From positions 2,625,456 to 2,689,455 of the forward strand of contig OZ025279.1 of the NCBI GenBank assembly GCA_964019165.1: DNA of 64,000 nt, read 5' to 3'. Source of the stretch: Mastigias papua (lineage: Eukaryota; Cnidaria; Scyphozoa; Rhizostomeae; Mastigiidae). Made by a program: the position numbers and the translations under genes. Within the stretch, counting starts at the first letter, position 1. Each line of letters begins with the position of its first letter. Under the pieces are notes generated by a model. It was given only the letters and a program-made list of their open reading frames with translations, was not told the DNA's origin and did no database searches. Below are positions 11,436-24,100 of the stretch, one piece after another.

Positions 11436-12329
11436 TATGTAAGAAACTAGGATATAAGAAAGACGAGGCTCAGAACAGCAAAAAGTAAGAAACGAGTAAG
11501 AAACACAGACAGGCTGAGTTTCAAAAGAAAACTTAAAAACATGTTTTTCCGAGAAATGTTCCATTGAACTGGAAACAGAACACAAACAGCATCCGTCTCT
11601 CTCAATGTGTTTAACTAAAATTCAATTGCTCCTCTCATACTGGCTCTGTTACTATAGGAAATTACAAAAATTTAAGAAAACACCTCAGAAACATTGCAGG
11701 CTATATTACACAAAATGTTAAGAACATCAAGTCTGAAGCGAGAAACTTTGTTTCTTATATAACAAAGCGTGTAGTATGACTTGCACTTATGCAATGTGAT
11801 TAAGGTAGGAAAATTCGGTAACTCTTCCGTTACTCACTCTGAAAAATATATGAACATTTGCATGTAAATGGACTGTTTTTGAGACATAAACTATTGTTCG
11901 ATTTTTCCCAATACAAACAATTGAAAAATTTTCACGAAGCGCGATATTGATCATTAAGAAAAGGGGCGACTTGTCCCCTACATCTCCCATTGCATGTTAA
12001 TTTTACAAGACAATGACATTTCCCCACCATTATTGATACACCACTGGTATGTCATGGTACGTCAGTCTGGGAAGTCATTTTGTCTGCACCCCCCTCCCCA
12101 AACATTAGATTGCAACACTGTCAATTGCAATCACGCAGTAAAAGTAAAGGACTCCATTGGTATCTTAACACCATGTACCACATAAGTAACAAAATATAAA
12201 TAAGACAAAACTGTTTGCTGCAGTCAGGCAACTAGGAATTTTCGAGGGCAGGGGTCCAGTCCACATAAAAAGGCACACCAAAAATTCAGCTTGGGATATT
12301 ATTCAGGCTTAGAAGAGGCCGTAGCTAAG

Positions 12330-12660
12330 GGGGATTTTTAGGAGAGAGGGGGCACATGGCGACTACTAATCTACTAAGTGAGACCCACCATGGTTGGGTC
12401 CGACGCGACAGAAAATGTTTCAAATTTCACCCCTCTGGACTGGCCCAGAAAGGCATCTGCCGGGCTAAAATTTTTGCTGATTAGTATAGTGCTCAATGGT
12501 CCAATGTATCCACGAAAAAATTAAAAGAAAAGCAAACTTGAGACTAAGAAGTTTCATGAAAACAGTTCTCAGTTGAAGTCTTCCATACACCAAAGGTGCC
12601 ATGCCTGATGGATGAAAAACAAGGCAAGACCCCCAGGACCCCCCCCCGTAGTTGCGCGCC
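12330..12660. repeat. Dispersed repeat R1, copy 2
   Basis: Diverged relative of 1490-1735 (see that entry). It ends in a C-run (about 12640-12647). Its presence inside the KDZ element means either an insertion into the element or a sequence the element picked up. Confidence 0.45.
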
Positions 12661-12951
12661 TGGCAGTTGTGAATTGATTTTATAAGAAAAATGAGCAGCC
12701 TGCAAATATATCATTCGAGGTTAAATGAGCCGGGTAACTTTCGACAGATCAGGAGAAATGCTGGTGGTCATTATGAATGTCAGATTGTTCTTACACGAAG
12801 AATGCGCATATTTCAGTGTTTCTACTAAATCTCTTTCAGTTTTTTATCTCATGTTTATATTCAGTGGTGTAGATAGGGAAATACTATGGAAAGTAATACC
12901 CGGGAGTTCTAAGAAATGGGGAGGGAATTTGAAAATAGAGCACATGGATAT

Positions 12952-13429
12952 TGTTACGAAAAGGAGGCTCATCGCCAGTTTGCACAGATTGAGGAATGAC
13001 GTTATAACTATTTCAAAATTAAATCGCAACTGCTGGTGCAATAATTGCATCAGAAACCCGTAGGAAGAACCAGATTGGACAATTTACTGTTAATTCTTAT
13101 TTTTACTTCATTTCGTAATCTATTAGCTGTGAGTTATAAAAGGCGTAGTTTTAGAGGTAGATAAGAGTCTTTTTGGTTAGAGAGAAGTAGACGTTCTGCC
13201 AAGCTGGTATTATTTTTTAGAAAACTCTGATAGTATAGCGTAGGGCACATCAAGATTGACCCGTTGAATTCAAGAGAAGGTCCTTGCCGATAGATTCCTG
13301 TATCAAGCCTTCAGGTCGTAAGTTTTATTCTTATTCGTAAATAGAACGTTGAAATATCGTACAGACTTTTAAGAAATTGTTGCCCTAAGAACTCACAGTT
13401 GAGCCCCTTCATAAAAGATAGGCTTAACA
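12952..13429 (+). repeat. 5' LTR of Gypsy element
   Basis: 478 bp, TGTTA...TAACA. A TATAAAAG box lies at about 13135-13142 and probably marks the U3 promoter. It matches 18961-19438. Confidence 0.95.
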
Positions 13430-13431
13430 AG

Positions 13432-13448
13432 TGGTGCCCCGTGTGAGG
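13432..13448 (+). promoter_or_regulatory. Primer-binding site (PBS)
   Basis: TGGTGCCCCGTGTGAGG, two bases after the 5' LTR. TGG is the complement of the CCA tail of a tRNA. The primer tRNA species is not assigned. Confidence 0.8.
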
Positions 13449-13787
13449 ATAAAAGCTGAAGAAATTGAATGGTTATAGACAATTTGTATAGTTTTTATGC
13501 TGATATTGACGTATATGTAGAGACGTAAACTGTGTTTGAAAGTTCGTCAAGTGACACATCCGAAGAGAAGGGAACAGACCGTGCGAGTAGAAAATAGAGA
13601 ATTTTAAAAGAAAAGTCGTGTAACTCATCAGAAACTGTGTGTAATATCTACGGAAAGCTACAAATTGGTTTAAGACTTACAGTTTATTTCTTTGCGAGTT
13701 CGATTGCTTTCGATTGCATCATCACACGCAATCCTGCCGACGCACGTACTGTTTGAAAGTGTAGTTTCATAAAAGTGTTAATTCAAA

Positions 13788-14903
13788 ATGTCGCTTGACC
13801 AAGCTCAGCAACCATTAGTACTTGAATTGCAAAATCAAATGTCAGCCATGCAAGCAGCTTTAGAAGGTAATTCCCAAGCTAGTCTTTTTAAGCCCAAAAT
13901 GTTTAACGGGTTTCCAACGGAAGATGTAAACGAGTGGCTTCTACAGTTCGAGCGCTACTCCAAATTTTATGGATGGTCCAACTCTAAGAAGTTAAATGCA
14001 TTGTCCTTGCTGTTAGGAGGTTCTGCGTCGGCTTGGTTTCAAACTTTGCCTAACGAGACAACTTCCGATTTTAACGAATTAGTGGGAGAACTGAAAACGC
14101 GATTTGGATCTCAGAATCTAGAATTTTTCTTTCGACAAGAGTTGTACTCTCGAAAACAGGGTCAAAACGAACCGCTTGCTCTGTATACGGAAGACATCAT
14201 TAAGAAATCTCAGCGTCTTTCTTTGTCCGATAAAGATATGATGAACATTTTTGTGAACGGCCTAAACGATGCTATTAAAACTCACGTACTCCTTAACCAA
14301 CCAAAAACATTTGCCGAGGCAGAAAACCTTGCGCGTTTACGTGATTCAGTGTCAAAAACCAGTGCTCATACTTTTCCTCTAGCACCTCCATCAGTACCAG
14401 CTCAGGAACAGCGCATAAAAGAGCTTGAAGGCCAGGTAAATCTCTTGTTTTCCCTTGCAAACAAAACTCCCCATCAGGATGCTGCCCAGTTAGATGCCCT
14501 AAGTGCAAACAATACCATTGTAACCCCGTCTCAAGCTGCTAATCCTTCCGGTGACTTCCAGGGTCTGAGACATGAAATAATAGCTGCCATTCAGACAGGT
14601 TTTAGACAAGAGGCACGAAGAAGTAACCATGGAAACAATCAACATAATTGGAAAGCAACAAACACTTTTGCTAGGGGTAGAAATATCCGCACGAGCGATG
14701 GGCGGCCCATTTGTAATGCGTGTAATCGCGTAGGTCACGTGGCCCGTTATTGCTGGGATGTTCCACAAAGAACTCAGCAGCCCCCGTTCCGTGGAGGTTC
14801 CCGTAGTTTTGCAGGCCAACATGCACAGTCCCAATACCAGCAGCCGCAAAATCGTAATGATGCTTCTTTAAACGGCACAGGGCCCTCTCAATGGGGACAG
14901 TGA
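13788..14903 (+). CDS. gag: Gag polyprotein of Gypsy element
   Basis: 371 aa. The central part (about residues 35-190) looks like a retrotransposon Gag capsid: [19 protein letters not shown] at its start, then ASAWFQTLP. Near the C-terminus is one CCHC zinc knuckle, [14 protein letters not shown], which binds RNA. The last third is rich in Gln, Asn and Arg. The frame overlaps pol, and a -1 slip site lies 28 bases before the stop. It packages the element RNA into cytoplasmic particles. Confidence 0.93.
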   Translation: MSLDQAQQPLVLELQNQMSAMQAALEGNSQASLFKPKMFNGFPTEDVNEWLLQFERYSKFYGWSNSKKLNALSLLLGGSASAWFQTLPNETTSDFNELVGELKTRFGSQNLEFFFRQELYSRKQGQNEPLALYTEDIIKKSQRLSLSDKDMMNIFVNGLNDAIKTHVLLNQPKTFAEAENLARLRDSVSKTSAHTFPLAPPSVPAQEQRIKELEGQVNLLFSLANKTPHQDAAQLDALSANNTIVTPSQAANPSGDFQGLRHEIIAAIQTGFRQEARRSNHGNNQHNWKATNTFARGRNIRTSDGRPICNACNRVGHVARYCWDVPQRTQQPPFRGGSRSFAGQHAQSQYQQPQNRNDASLNGTGPSQWGQ

Positions 14904-14919
14904 GGGCCCACCAGCCATT
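14867..14919 (+). promoter_or_regulatory. -1 ribosomal frameshift signal between gag and pol
   Basis: T TTA AAC (14867-14873) sits in the gag frame exactly as an X XXY YYZ slippery heptamer. Six bases later GGGCCCTC (14880-14887) pairs perfectly with GAGGGCCC (14902-14909) around a 14-base loop. Loop bases AATGG (14890-14894) can pair with CCATT (14915-14919), which would make an H-type pseudoknot. Pol lies in the -1 frame and is open from 14861, so a slip here yields Gag-Pol. Confidence 0.85.
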
Positions 14920-17900
14920 CCCGAGAAACCAAAAAGTCCCGCCAGCTTTTACGCAAAGAAATAAAGAAGTCAGTTCATCAATGCCTAGTAACAGAGATAT
15001 CTCAGAGGTTCAAAAGTTTTCCCAAGGAACCCAAACCGATTTTACGGACGAGAATTTTGCTATTGAACGTGAAGTCAAAAACACAATCAGCCCATCTTTA
15101 CAAGTACATTCTAAAACATTGCATGCTGTATCGACCCCATCTAATGTCTTGATCTGGGGAACTATTTTAAAGCAGCATTTTAAGCTATTGGTAGATACTG
15201 GTGCCGCAGTAACAGTCGTTAGTGAAGGATTTTTTCATGATGTTTTGAGATGTAAATATGCTTTGACGCAGAAACAGCTTTTTGAGAGTATTAAAACCGC
15301 AAATGGGGGCACAGTACCTGTAACCGGTGCCGTATCTTTTGATCTTTCGATTGGACAATGTGATTATGATTGTAATGCTGTCGTTGTTCCGGACTTGTCG
15401 TATAATGTCGTCCTAGGGAGAGATTTTTTACAGAAATATCGCGCAGTAGTGGATGTTGGTAATGAAAAGGTAACGTTTGCCGGAAATGATAGTGTATGTT
15501 TTGCTAACGGTGATACTCCCCCGCTGACTGCTGACGTTAGAATAGCAAGAACGTTCGTTATTGATGGTAGTAGTGAAGTTGTTATTCCAGCTGTCTTAAC
15601 ATCATTTCCCTCTGAACCTGCTGTAGGTTTAATAGAAGGAGTACCCAAACTTTCTGATCGTTATCATCTACTTTGCGCATCTACACTTTGCCAGCCCGAT
15701 AGTGACGGTAAAGTAACCCTGCGGCTGATTAATCCTTCGGATTCTCCCGTGTTGATCCATAAAGGTGCTACCATTGCAAAATTTGAAGAGACAAAAGTCA
15801 CCGATGACATTATTCCTCTTGATTCAGACCCCTCTGTTTCTGCCATGGACTCCCATGTTAATACTGCATCAGGAATGACTCCTCTGAAATTCAGTTGTTT
15901 GCCTAGTCGAAGTCTATCCTCTCAAGAAAATCATAAGCTACAAACATTGTTAGACCAATATTCTGATATTTTCGCTAAATCCACCTTAGATTTAGGCCAC
16001 ACAACTATAGTTCAGCATGGGATTGATACAGGTAATGCTATGCCCATCAAACAACAACCATATCGCGTCTCGCACAGCCAGAAGGCCTCTATTGAAAAGC
16101 ACATTAATGAAATGCTAGATCAAGGCATTATTGAGGTTTCTTCTAGCCCATGGAGCTCTCCAGTTGTACTTGTCAAGAAGAAAGATGGGGGGACCCGTTT
16201 TTGCATTGATTATCGGAAACTAAACGCTGTAACCCGTAAGGACAGTTATCCACTCCCAAGAATCGATGATGCTTTAGACTCTCTCGCTGGAGCCAAATAT
16301 TTTTCAACCTTAGATCTTCAATCGGGTTACCACCAAGTTGCTATGCATCCGGATTCTAAAGAGAAAACTGCATTCATTTCACATGCTGGATTGTACCAGT
16401 TTAATGTTCTTAGTTTCGGTTTAACCAATGCTCCCCCACAATTTCAACGACTTATGTCCAGAATATTGCATGGCCTCGAATGGAAGATATGCCTCGTTTA
16501 CATAGATGACGTCATCATATTTTCATCGTCCTTTTCGGATCATTTATCTCGTTTAAAAACTGTTTTCGATCGATTCCGTGCTGCCAACCTAAAATTAAAG
16601 CCATCAAAATGTCATTTCGCTCAAGATTCAGTGAACTATCTTGGATTTATCGTATCTTCGTCGGGCATTGCCCCTGATCCGCAGAAACTCGAGGCTGTTA
16701 AGTCTTTTCCTACGCCAAAAACTGTGAAAGAAGTTCGCAGCTTTCTGGGCCTATGTAATTATTATCGTCGTTTTGTCGAAGGGTTCTCGAAGATTGCCTC
16801 ACCGTTAAATACTTTAACTCGTAAAAACATCTCGTTTGTTTGGACTCCAGATTGCGAAACTGCCTTTTCAGAGCTGAAAAAACGCTTGTGCTCGCCGCCA
16901 ATTTTAGCATATCCAAATTTCTCTGCGCCATTTCATCTTTATACGGATGCAAGCCAGACTGCATTAGGTTACATTCTTGGTCAGATAGTAGATGGAAAAG
17001 AAGTTGTTCTGGCATATGGAGGACGTGAGCTTACTGTAACAGAAAAACGTTATAGCACAACAGAACGTGAAGCGCTGGCAGTAGTTGATGGCATAAAACG
17101 ATATCAACCATATCTTTCTGGAAAAAGGTTTTTTGTTCACACCGATCATGGGAGTTTGTCGTGGCTGATGAAAGTACGGGATCCAACTGGCAGGCTTGCT
17201 CGATGGGCACTACAATTACAACAGTATGATTTTGAAATAATTCATCGTGCCGGTACTCTTAATGGTAATGCAGATGCCCTTTCTCGCCGTTCTTATGCAC
17301 CCCCGCAACATTTAATCAAGCCTGAATCTATTCCATCGTCTTTAACACGTCCTGTCGCGGTAATTGAGCATCCTTGCCCGCAACCAGACTCACTAGCTAA
17401 GCTACAGCGAGAGGACAGGGACCTCGCTGATATCATCAGATATCTAGAATCCACTCAGTTACCAGCCGACGACTCACAAGCCCGTTCATTGTTACTATCT
17501 ATCGACGACTTCTATTTAGATGAAAATGAAATTTTGTGTCACCTTTGGAGCCCTGGTAAAAGAAGAGCTCGGTCCTTGTCCAGTCAAGTTGTCATACCTG
17601 CCTCTTTGCGCCACGAGATCCTTGTTGCTTGCCACGAGGATCCAACTGGTAGTCATTTTGGAATCACAAAAACGTATGAGAAAATTCGGGCGCGTTATTA
17701 TTGGCCCAACATGTACAAGGATGTTGCCCATTGGTGCAACTCATGTGTCGATTGTGCAATGAAAAAGATTCCTAGGAGGGCACATAAAGCTCCTCTCCTC
17801 CCAATTCCAGTGCAAGGAGCGTTTGATCGTATTGCTATGGATGCTCTTGGTCCTTTCCCGCCATCCCACGATGGAAATCGCTATATCATCGTTTTTTCAG

Positions 17901-18898
17901 ACTACTATACTCGCTGGCCGGAGGCTTTTGCTTTGCCATCTATCGAAGCTCCGCGTATCGCTGAATTACTCGTAAACGAAATTGTAGCGCGTCATGGTGC
18001 CCCACGCGCCTTGTTATCGGACCGAGGACCTAATTTTATGGCATCTATCGTAAAGGAAGTCTGTAAACTTTTGAACACGCGGCGCTTACACACCACTGCT
18101 TATCACCCGCAGACGGACGGCCTAGTGGAACGTTTTAATGGCACACTAGCTGAAGCGCTATCTATGTACGTTAGCACGAATCAGAAGGACTGGGATAAGC
18201 ATTTACCGTTGGTATTGTTTGCATACCGAGTTTCTCTCAATGCCACTACAGGTGAGTCACCATTCTACTTATTATACGGACGAGAACCACGCCTACCTAT
18301 TGATGCGGCCCTTATTTTGCCCGATTCAAATGTATCGACATCAGTTGCGCAGCTTCGTGCTAAAATTGTTGAAAACATTGAAAGTGCTCAACAGCTTATT
18401 CTCTCGAACACGCAACTGGCTCAACAAAAAATGAAATCGTACTATGATAAGAAGGCTTCACCTGTTCCTTTCGAAGTCGGTAGTCGCGTATGGGTATACA
18501 CCCCGAAGAAAAAAAAGGGCTTATCAAAAAAACTCCAGCACAATTTTCACGGACCATATCGTATTGTCGCTAAATTGTCGCCCGTTCATTTCAAATTACG
18601 CACTCTAGATAATCGTCCAGTTTCAGTTCCAGTGCACGCAAATCGTCTTAAGCCATATTATGACCCGGCTGATCGCCCTATTGAACCGCCGAATGACGAC
18701 CTTATAACACCGGATCTCCAGGAGTCAGATTTACCGTCGGATAGCTTTGTCTCAGAAGTCTTACCAGATGTTCCTAGCACTCTCTCTGAGGGAAATTCGG
18801 TTCCAACTCCATTAAATGTTGACAATACAGAAGACTCAGAGCCGCCGATTACGCGTCCAGAAGATCGATTCCAGCCAGCCATAATTCGCGCTATATAA
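14891..18898 (+). CDS. pol: Pol polyprotein of Gypsy element (protease, RT, RNase H, integrase)
   Basis: 1335 aa counted from the first Met, though expression is probably by -1 frameshift, so the true start is the slip site. Aspartic protease LLVDTGAAV (D102). Reverse transcriptase with [10 protein letters not shown] (Y537-D540). RNase H with [12 protein letters not shown]. Integrase with an HHCC zinc finger ([18 protein letters not shown]...C-x2-C) and D984, D1044, E1080, with 35 residues between the last two. A GPY/F-like segment (FHGPYRIV) follows. No chromodomain is evident. The order RT-RNase H-integrase places it in the Ty3/Gypsy group. The frame has no stop, so this copy may be active. 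Confidence 0.95.
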   Translation: MGTVRAHQPFPRNQKVPPAFTQRNKEVSSSMPSNRDISEVQKFSQGTQTDFTDENFAIEREVKNTISPSLQVHSKTLHAVSTPSNVLIWGTILKQHFKLLVDTGAAVTVVSEGFFHDVLRCKYALTQKQLFESIKTANGGTVPVTGAVSFDLSIGQCDYDCNAVVVPDLSYNVVLGRDFLQKYRAVVDVGNEKVTFAGNDSVCFANGDTPPLTADVRIARTFVIDGSSEVVIPAVLTSFPSEPAVGLIEGVPKLSDRYHLLCASTLCQPDSDGKVTLRLINPSDSPVLIHKGATIAKFEETKVTDDIIPLDSDPSVSAMDSHVNTASGMTPLKFSCLPSRSLSSQENHKLQTLLDQYSDIFAKSTLDLGHTTIVQHGIDTGNAMPIKQQPYRVSHSQKASIEKHINEMLDQGIIEVSSSPWSSPVVLVKKKDGGTRFCIDYRKLNAVTRKDSYPLPRIDDALDSLAGAKYFSTLDLQSGYHQVAMHPDSKEKTAFISHAGLYQFNVLSFGLTNAPPQFQRLMSRILHGLEWKICLVYIDDVIIFSSSFSDHLSRLKTVFDRFRAANLKLKPSKCHFAQDSVNYLGFIVSSSGIAPDPQKLEAVKSFPTPKTVKEVRSFLGLCNYYRRFVEGFSKIASPLNTLTRKNISFVWTPDCETAFSELKKRLCSPPILAYPNFSAPFHLYTDASQTALGYILGQIVDGKEVVLAYGGRELTVTEKRYSTTEREALAVVDGIKRYQPYLSGKRFFVHTDHGSLSWLMKVRDPTGRLARWALQLQQYDFEIIHRAGTLNGNADALSRRSYAPPQHLIKPESIPSSLTRPVAVIEHPCPQPDSLAKLQREDRDLADIIRYLESTQLPADDSQARSLLLSIDDFYLDENEILCHLWSPGKRRARSLSSQVVIPASLRHEILVACHEDPTGSHFGITKTYEKIRARYYWPNMYKDVAHWCNSCVDCAMKKIPRRAHKAPLLPIPVQGAFDRIAMDALGPFPPSHDGNRYIIVFSDYYTRWPEAFALPSIEAPRIAELLVNEIVARHGAPRALLSDRGPNFMASIVKEVCKLLNTRRLHTTAYHPQTDGLVERFNGTLAEALSMYVSTNQKDWDKHLPLVLFAYRVSLNATTGESPFYLLYGREPRLPIDAALILPDSNVSTSVAQLRAKIVENIESAQQLILSNTQLAQQKMKSYYDKKASPVPFEVGSRVWVYTPKKKKGLSKKLQHNFHGPYRIVAKLSPVHFKLRTLDNRPVSVPVHANRLKPYYDPADRPIEPPNDDLITPDLQESDLPSDSFVSEVLPDVPSTLSEGNSVPTPLNVDNTEDSEPPITRPEDRFQPAIIRAI

Positions 18899-18945
18899 AC
18901 TGCCTATGGACATCCGTCCCCAGCTCAAGCCGGGAGGCTTGTCCT

Positions 18946-18957
18946 AAAAGGGGGGAG
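18946..18957 (+). promoter_or_regulatory. Polypurine tract
   Basis: AAAAGGGGGGAG just before the 3' LTR, the plus-strand primer site. Confidence 0.85.
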
Positions 18958-18960
18958 TCA

Positions 18961-19438
18961 TGTTACGAAAAGGAGGCTCATCGCCAGTTTGCACAGATTG
19001 AGGAATGACGTTATAACTATTTCAAAATTAAATCGCAACTGCTGGTGCAATAATTGCATCAGAAACCCGTAGGAAGAACCAGATTGGACAATTTACTGTT
19101 AATTCTTATTTTTACTTCATTTCGTAATCTATTAGCTGTGAGTTATAAAAGGCGTAGTTTTAGAGGTAGATAAGAGTCTTTTTGGTTAGAGAGAAGTAGA
19201 CGTTCTGCCAAGCTGGTATTATTTTTTAGAAAACTCTGATAGTATAGCGTAGGGCACATCAAGATTGACCCGTTGAATTCAAGAGAAGGTCCTTGCCGAT
19301 AGATTCCTGTATCAAGCCTTCAGGTCGTAAGTTTTATTCTTATTCGTAAATAGAACGTTGAAATATCGTACAGACTTTTAAGAAATTGTTGCCCTAAGAA
19401 CTCACAGTTGAGCCCCTTCATAAAAGATAGGCTTAACA
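18961..19438 (+). repeat. 3' LTR of Gypsy element
   Basis: 478 bp, reads identical to the 5' LTR. Followed by the ATAT target duplication. Confidence 0.95.
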
Positions 19439-19442
19439 ATAT

Positions 19443-21184
19443 TGCGAAGAACAACTTACCAGAATTGACTAATGATGCATTGTCAATTACAAGCAGGTTC
19501 AAGGAAATCATACTTGTAATGTCAGGGATTATTTCGTAAATTTCTTGTTGGTGTCTGAGTAATTGACAAAAGTCCCTGGGAAAGATACTATTTAACAAAA
19601 AAATCTTCCAACTTAATAAATGGAGAAGGATTGCACTCAGTGCGGGAGGTGGGAAAATATTTCCAAAGTTGAAAATTTGGGGGATTATTGAGTACTCAAG
19701 AGTATATGAGGGTTTTACACGACTGCGAACAATGTTTTAGCCCTGTATTCCTTTTCCACTTGGGTCTCAATATCCTTGAAGGTTTTCTTCTTTGAATTGA
19801 AGGTGATAGTATGTAATTCTCATTCAGTAGAAAGATATATCTCTTCGGTGATGCAGTAGAAAGGTATATCTCTTCAGTGCTGTCGTGTTAAGTAGCCGAA
19901 GAAGGGGGCGGTCTAAGTTGTGCGCTATTAAATCGACTGCACACATGTTCACACCAAGGATGAATGTATAAATATTGAAATTGAAAGATGTAGGAGGATT
20001 TACACGACTTACATAGAGTTTACAGTAAAATGCACGTCTTTCTATAGGAAAGCTTTTAGAAACCCTGCAATGTATCGTTCACAATCCATGTATGACTTGA
20101 GTTGAAGCACTGTATGAAGAAAGTGTTACCTATTCCTTCCACTGATGGGCATAATTTTGGTTTGGGAGAAAACTCAGGGGATAAAAGGGGGTCTGTGCTG
20201 CTAATCTTTGCAAAGGTCAGGCCCAAGAACTTATTATACACCACAGTGATACACAAACAGAGAGACAGTGCAGAAACAACAGTACAATACATAGCCTATA
20301 ACTCTAAAATATCTTTTCATTAAAGCAGTAGCCATTATTGTCACGAATACTAACCTTCTCCAAGTATATGATTTATGATCTTTGCAGGTATCTAAACTCC
20401 AGTTTACAGCAGGACACAGGAAGTAGCAAGCCATCATTTGAAGGAGGACTGAGCTACCACCCAAAAAAATTATCCCTCTTCTAGGGCTGGGCAGGGGCCC
20501 AAGTCCATTTCCGGTCCACCAATGCTTTCAAGCCAAACTTGATATGTGTTAGGAGGCTTGTGAACGTGCTTAATGTAGCCTTCTTTATTATGCTGGCTGA
20601 AAATCACTCAGCGTTAAGTGTTGTTATTAGGGCAATATTTTTTAGAATAGTTTTGAAATGAATTGGTCATGTGGAATGCTACATAGACCCAATACTCCCT
20701 GGAGAAAGCAAATTATGGACACCATGGATAATAAAGCGATAATCAGGGGTGTAGTATCTACGAAATAGTTACTAATTACAATTTATTTTTAAGAATAACA
20801 ATTTTTAGTTATCTCCTTTCAATGATAGATAATTTTATGGATATGAAATGTTTACGAATATTGAAAAATAGGGAATTGACATCCTGTCTTAAACAATAGC
20901 TTCCTTTCAAAACCGTAGCTATCACGTGGGTGCTATGAGAAACGGCAATCAACGCGTGTACATAGAAATTGTGTAGTTAATTGTGTGTTGATGCAAAGCT
21001 AACTGTGCTAATTGTTCACTACACGGTTTTTACTTCAATGGCTTCACTACTGATGAATTATTTCAAAATGAAGAACGTTATTTTCTGCTCAGAGAGAGAT
21101 GCGAGGAGGTTTGACGAAAATAATAGCAAGCGAACTGTATTTATCACCTGTATGCATGAATGTCTAGCATTTGCCAGTAATTAA
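19443..21184. other. KDZ-internal region between the Gypsy element and the transposase 3' end
   Basis: No supported gene. A short direct repeat (GATATATCTCTTC / GGTATATCTCTTC, about 19836-19875) is the only local structure noticed. Confidence 0.5.
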
Positions 21185-24100
21185 TTAATAGTCGAATAGA
21201 TCATTGTCAAGCAAATTTTCCTCCCATACTTCTTGTTCTGTATCTATATTTTCATCAATGTTCTCATCCATTTCCCCTTGATAGTTGCCAATGTCCAGCT
21301 GCATCATAGGTATATTCAAGACTACAGCTTGGCGCTCATGTATTTCCCGCTTGATATCATCAAAGTTAAGCGGTGACCCTTCACATAAGAAATTAGTCTC
21401 TTCAAACAAAGAAATAGCCTTCGCAGCAAAAAATGTCAATCTTGATAGCTCTTCATACAATAGAGCTTTAGAACCAATGGTGTACCTACTCGTCCCACCT
21501 AGATTGCTTATAGCTGATTGTAATAATTGCCGTTCATGTACTATGAAGGCAATTACATTGTGAGCATCATTTCGAAGCAACTGAATTTCCTCTAGGGATC
21601 TCTCCCACGTCAAATAGAAGTTGACCGCCTTAACTTTAAGACATGTTGGAACCCGTGGATCATCATTCATGATATCCAATTGTGAGTAAATTTCACTGTC
21701 AATGTCGAAAGCTGTCCTCTTCTCAATTACTTTATCTCTCATACCAGGGATGAAGCTGTTGAGGTATACAACTTTCTTGTTGAACGGCCGCAACAACTTT
21801 TCAATGCTGAGAACCTTTTTGTTGATGGAATTTGAGAGTGACTTGGCAAGCTTCTGTCCATCTGCATGGAATATGCGAAAGCAATATAAGAATACAGGCA
21901 TCAGTAAGAAGTAGACGCTTAAAAGCTATATAGATTTCTAAATACATTGAAGTTTAGAAAAAGGGCAACTTTAGAAAATTTTGCAAACTACTTTTCCCCA
22001 CACCTGCAAACTTTCTTTTCAGGCTGAGTAAGAAAGATCTTTCAAAGGCCATAACTCGCAGGTTTCTTAACAGTTCAACTCGTTCATTGTCAATAACATC
22101 AACGACCAACTGTTTCACACCATCTGCACTTAGATCCCAACGGCGCTGTACTTTGTATAGCTTTTCGAATTCCTTGAGGTCTCTCTCAGAGCTGAAAAGT
22201 AAAATGAAGCTTAGAAGTGCTACCTGCTAAAAGGTATAGCAAAACGTATAGCATGCATCATACTCCCTATTTTCTAGTATGGTTTTTTTATGATTTTATG
22301 ACCTGCTTTGTTGATGGAAGATTTTGCTAGTTATGTATAACAGTCAAGGCAAATGTCACTTCACGCTTTAAATTCGAGCTGCATATTTCATTGATAATAC
22401 CTCCTCAATAACGAAACATTCAGGGCGACTGTCTCCTCATTTTCATTTTCCATCATAAGACTTTGCCTAAAAAAAAAGGCTTGGAACATAGACTTAGGAT
22501 AACAGAAAGAATTGTACACAGTCAATCAAACCAATAGTACATATATAAGAGGCTGTCTGCAAAATCAAGCTTCAAATACCTCAGCTGTCTATTGGATAGA
22601 ATCTTCTGGATGTACTGTCTTTGCCAAGAACTGGGATCATCAGATGAAGACTCTAAGAGTAACATAACGCGACATCAAATTTACGTTTACAAATTGCATG
22701 AAAGGTAGAAGCTGACATTATCTCCCATCGTGAGTTAATAGCAGTAGAAGAGGAGCGAGAAATGGCTACGTAGTAAAATGTAAAATATCAGGCCTTGTCT
22801 TCACAAGGAAGGAAATAGACGGTATCTAACAGTAAATTAAAAAGGCACTTAGGTATCTAACAGTAATTGTGATATTTCACAAATATCCTTGCTGCAGAGA
22901 AATTGAAATATAATATGAGACCTCATTTATTACTGCAGATAACTGAATATATATTCGCTACTTTACAGGAGGAAGACATTTTAAGTCATTCAACAAGAGG
23001 TGAGAAGATTGCAAACCACTCGTTGGAAGAAACCTTCTTCGCTGTTCTTCAACCCAAATAGAAACATCATCAAATGATGCTGCAAGGTATAATTGAATAT
23101 AAGGTAAAATCAGCTTAAGAAAAGAAGACATAAAAATACATAACATTCTTTCGTAAATTGCATTGTTAAGTATGATATATCAATATACAATATATGACAT
23201 AGAAACCAATTATCTAACAGACTACACCTACCAGGGATAGGAAGAGAATGAAGTAATTGTTTTAATTGTTCCTCTGATTCAACTACCAGTTTCTGTGCTT
23301 TTACAAGCCTCTTACATAACAGCATAGCTAAAGAGAGGGAAATTCTAAACATGAATCATAATCTTCATAAAACAAGGTACACTGTTGCAAAATAATGTAC
23401 CAATGTGCCAGCGATTCATAGATCAGAAGTTGAAACTCCTTCATAAATCATAACGTACATAATCAGCTATACAGATAAATGGAATTAAATCCTTACGAAG
23501 TTTTTCCATCTTTTTATTAGCATAGTATAGCAAAGCATCTGTCAGAAGGTCACTTCTGTTTGCAGCTGACATCTCTTTAGTAATGGAGCTGAAACATCGC
23601 AAATAGGACCAAAGGCGTTCACATTGCTCTCCATCTGTGAGACCTATTTGTTTACAATACTTTGCTCCAAGGGCTATCTGCAAGCAACATGAATAAACAT
23701 ATAACGATGATACTCATTACCACAAACGATCCTACCGAATGCAGTTTATTATATTGGGAATATGTCTGAAAGAAAACATTACCGATAGGGATACGCCTGA
23801 TAGGTGGCTAGAAATTTCAATGAAATTTTGCGACTCATTAATAACAGGCAGTGTATCATCAAGGTCCAAAATTTACCTGACATGATGGTCGATGCGCATA
23901 AGTATGGAATGCTGGCAATGCCAAGTGAAACTTTCGCAGCAGTGATTCTTGATTTGAACTCTACAGTTGATGAATAAATGGAATTTACCCTTAAAATACC
24001 AACTACTGATAACAGTGCTCTTCAGTAGACCTAATGACAGAACTAACTTGCTAATGATATGTCACATATTGATTATCTGATTACTCCATTCCTTGAATCA

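Larger units (their letters stand above)
10276..12951. other. KDZ-internal non-coding region with repeats
   Basis: No gene is supported here. It holds the MITE at 10910-11435 and dispersed repeat R1 copy 2 (12330-12660). An open frame at 12725-13063 crosses into the Gypsy LTR and is not convincing as a gene. Confidence 0.5.
12952..19438 (+). mobile_element. Complete Gypsy-type LTR retrotransposon nested in the KDZ element
   Basis: Two 478-bp LTRs (12952-13429, 18961-19438) start TGTTA and end TAACA. They read as identical over their length. The element is flanked by a 4-bp duplication ATAT (12948-12951, 19439-19442). A primer-binding site, gag, pol in the order protease-RT-RNase H-integrase, and a polypurine tract are present in the right order. 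Both frames are open. No env-like frame lies after pol. Identical LTRs mean very recent insertion, after the KDZ element had this structure. Confidence 0.96.

Noticed and set aside
12725..13063. 112-codon frame upstream of the Gypsy element
   Set aside because: It runs from KDZ spacer into the LTR and so is interrupted by the insertion; no similarity recognised.
21185..21861. Ulp1/SUMO protease domain in the last transposase exon, as in fish Zisupton
   Set aside because: The exon is long and acidic at its end, but no His-Asp-Cys protease pattern was found.
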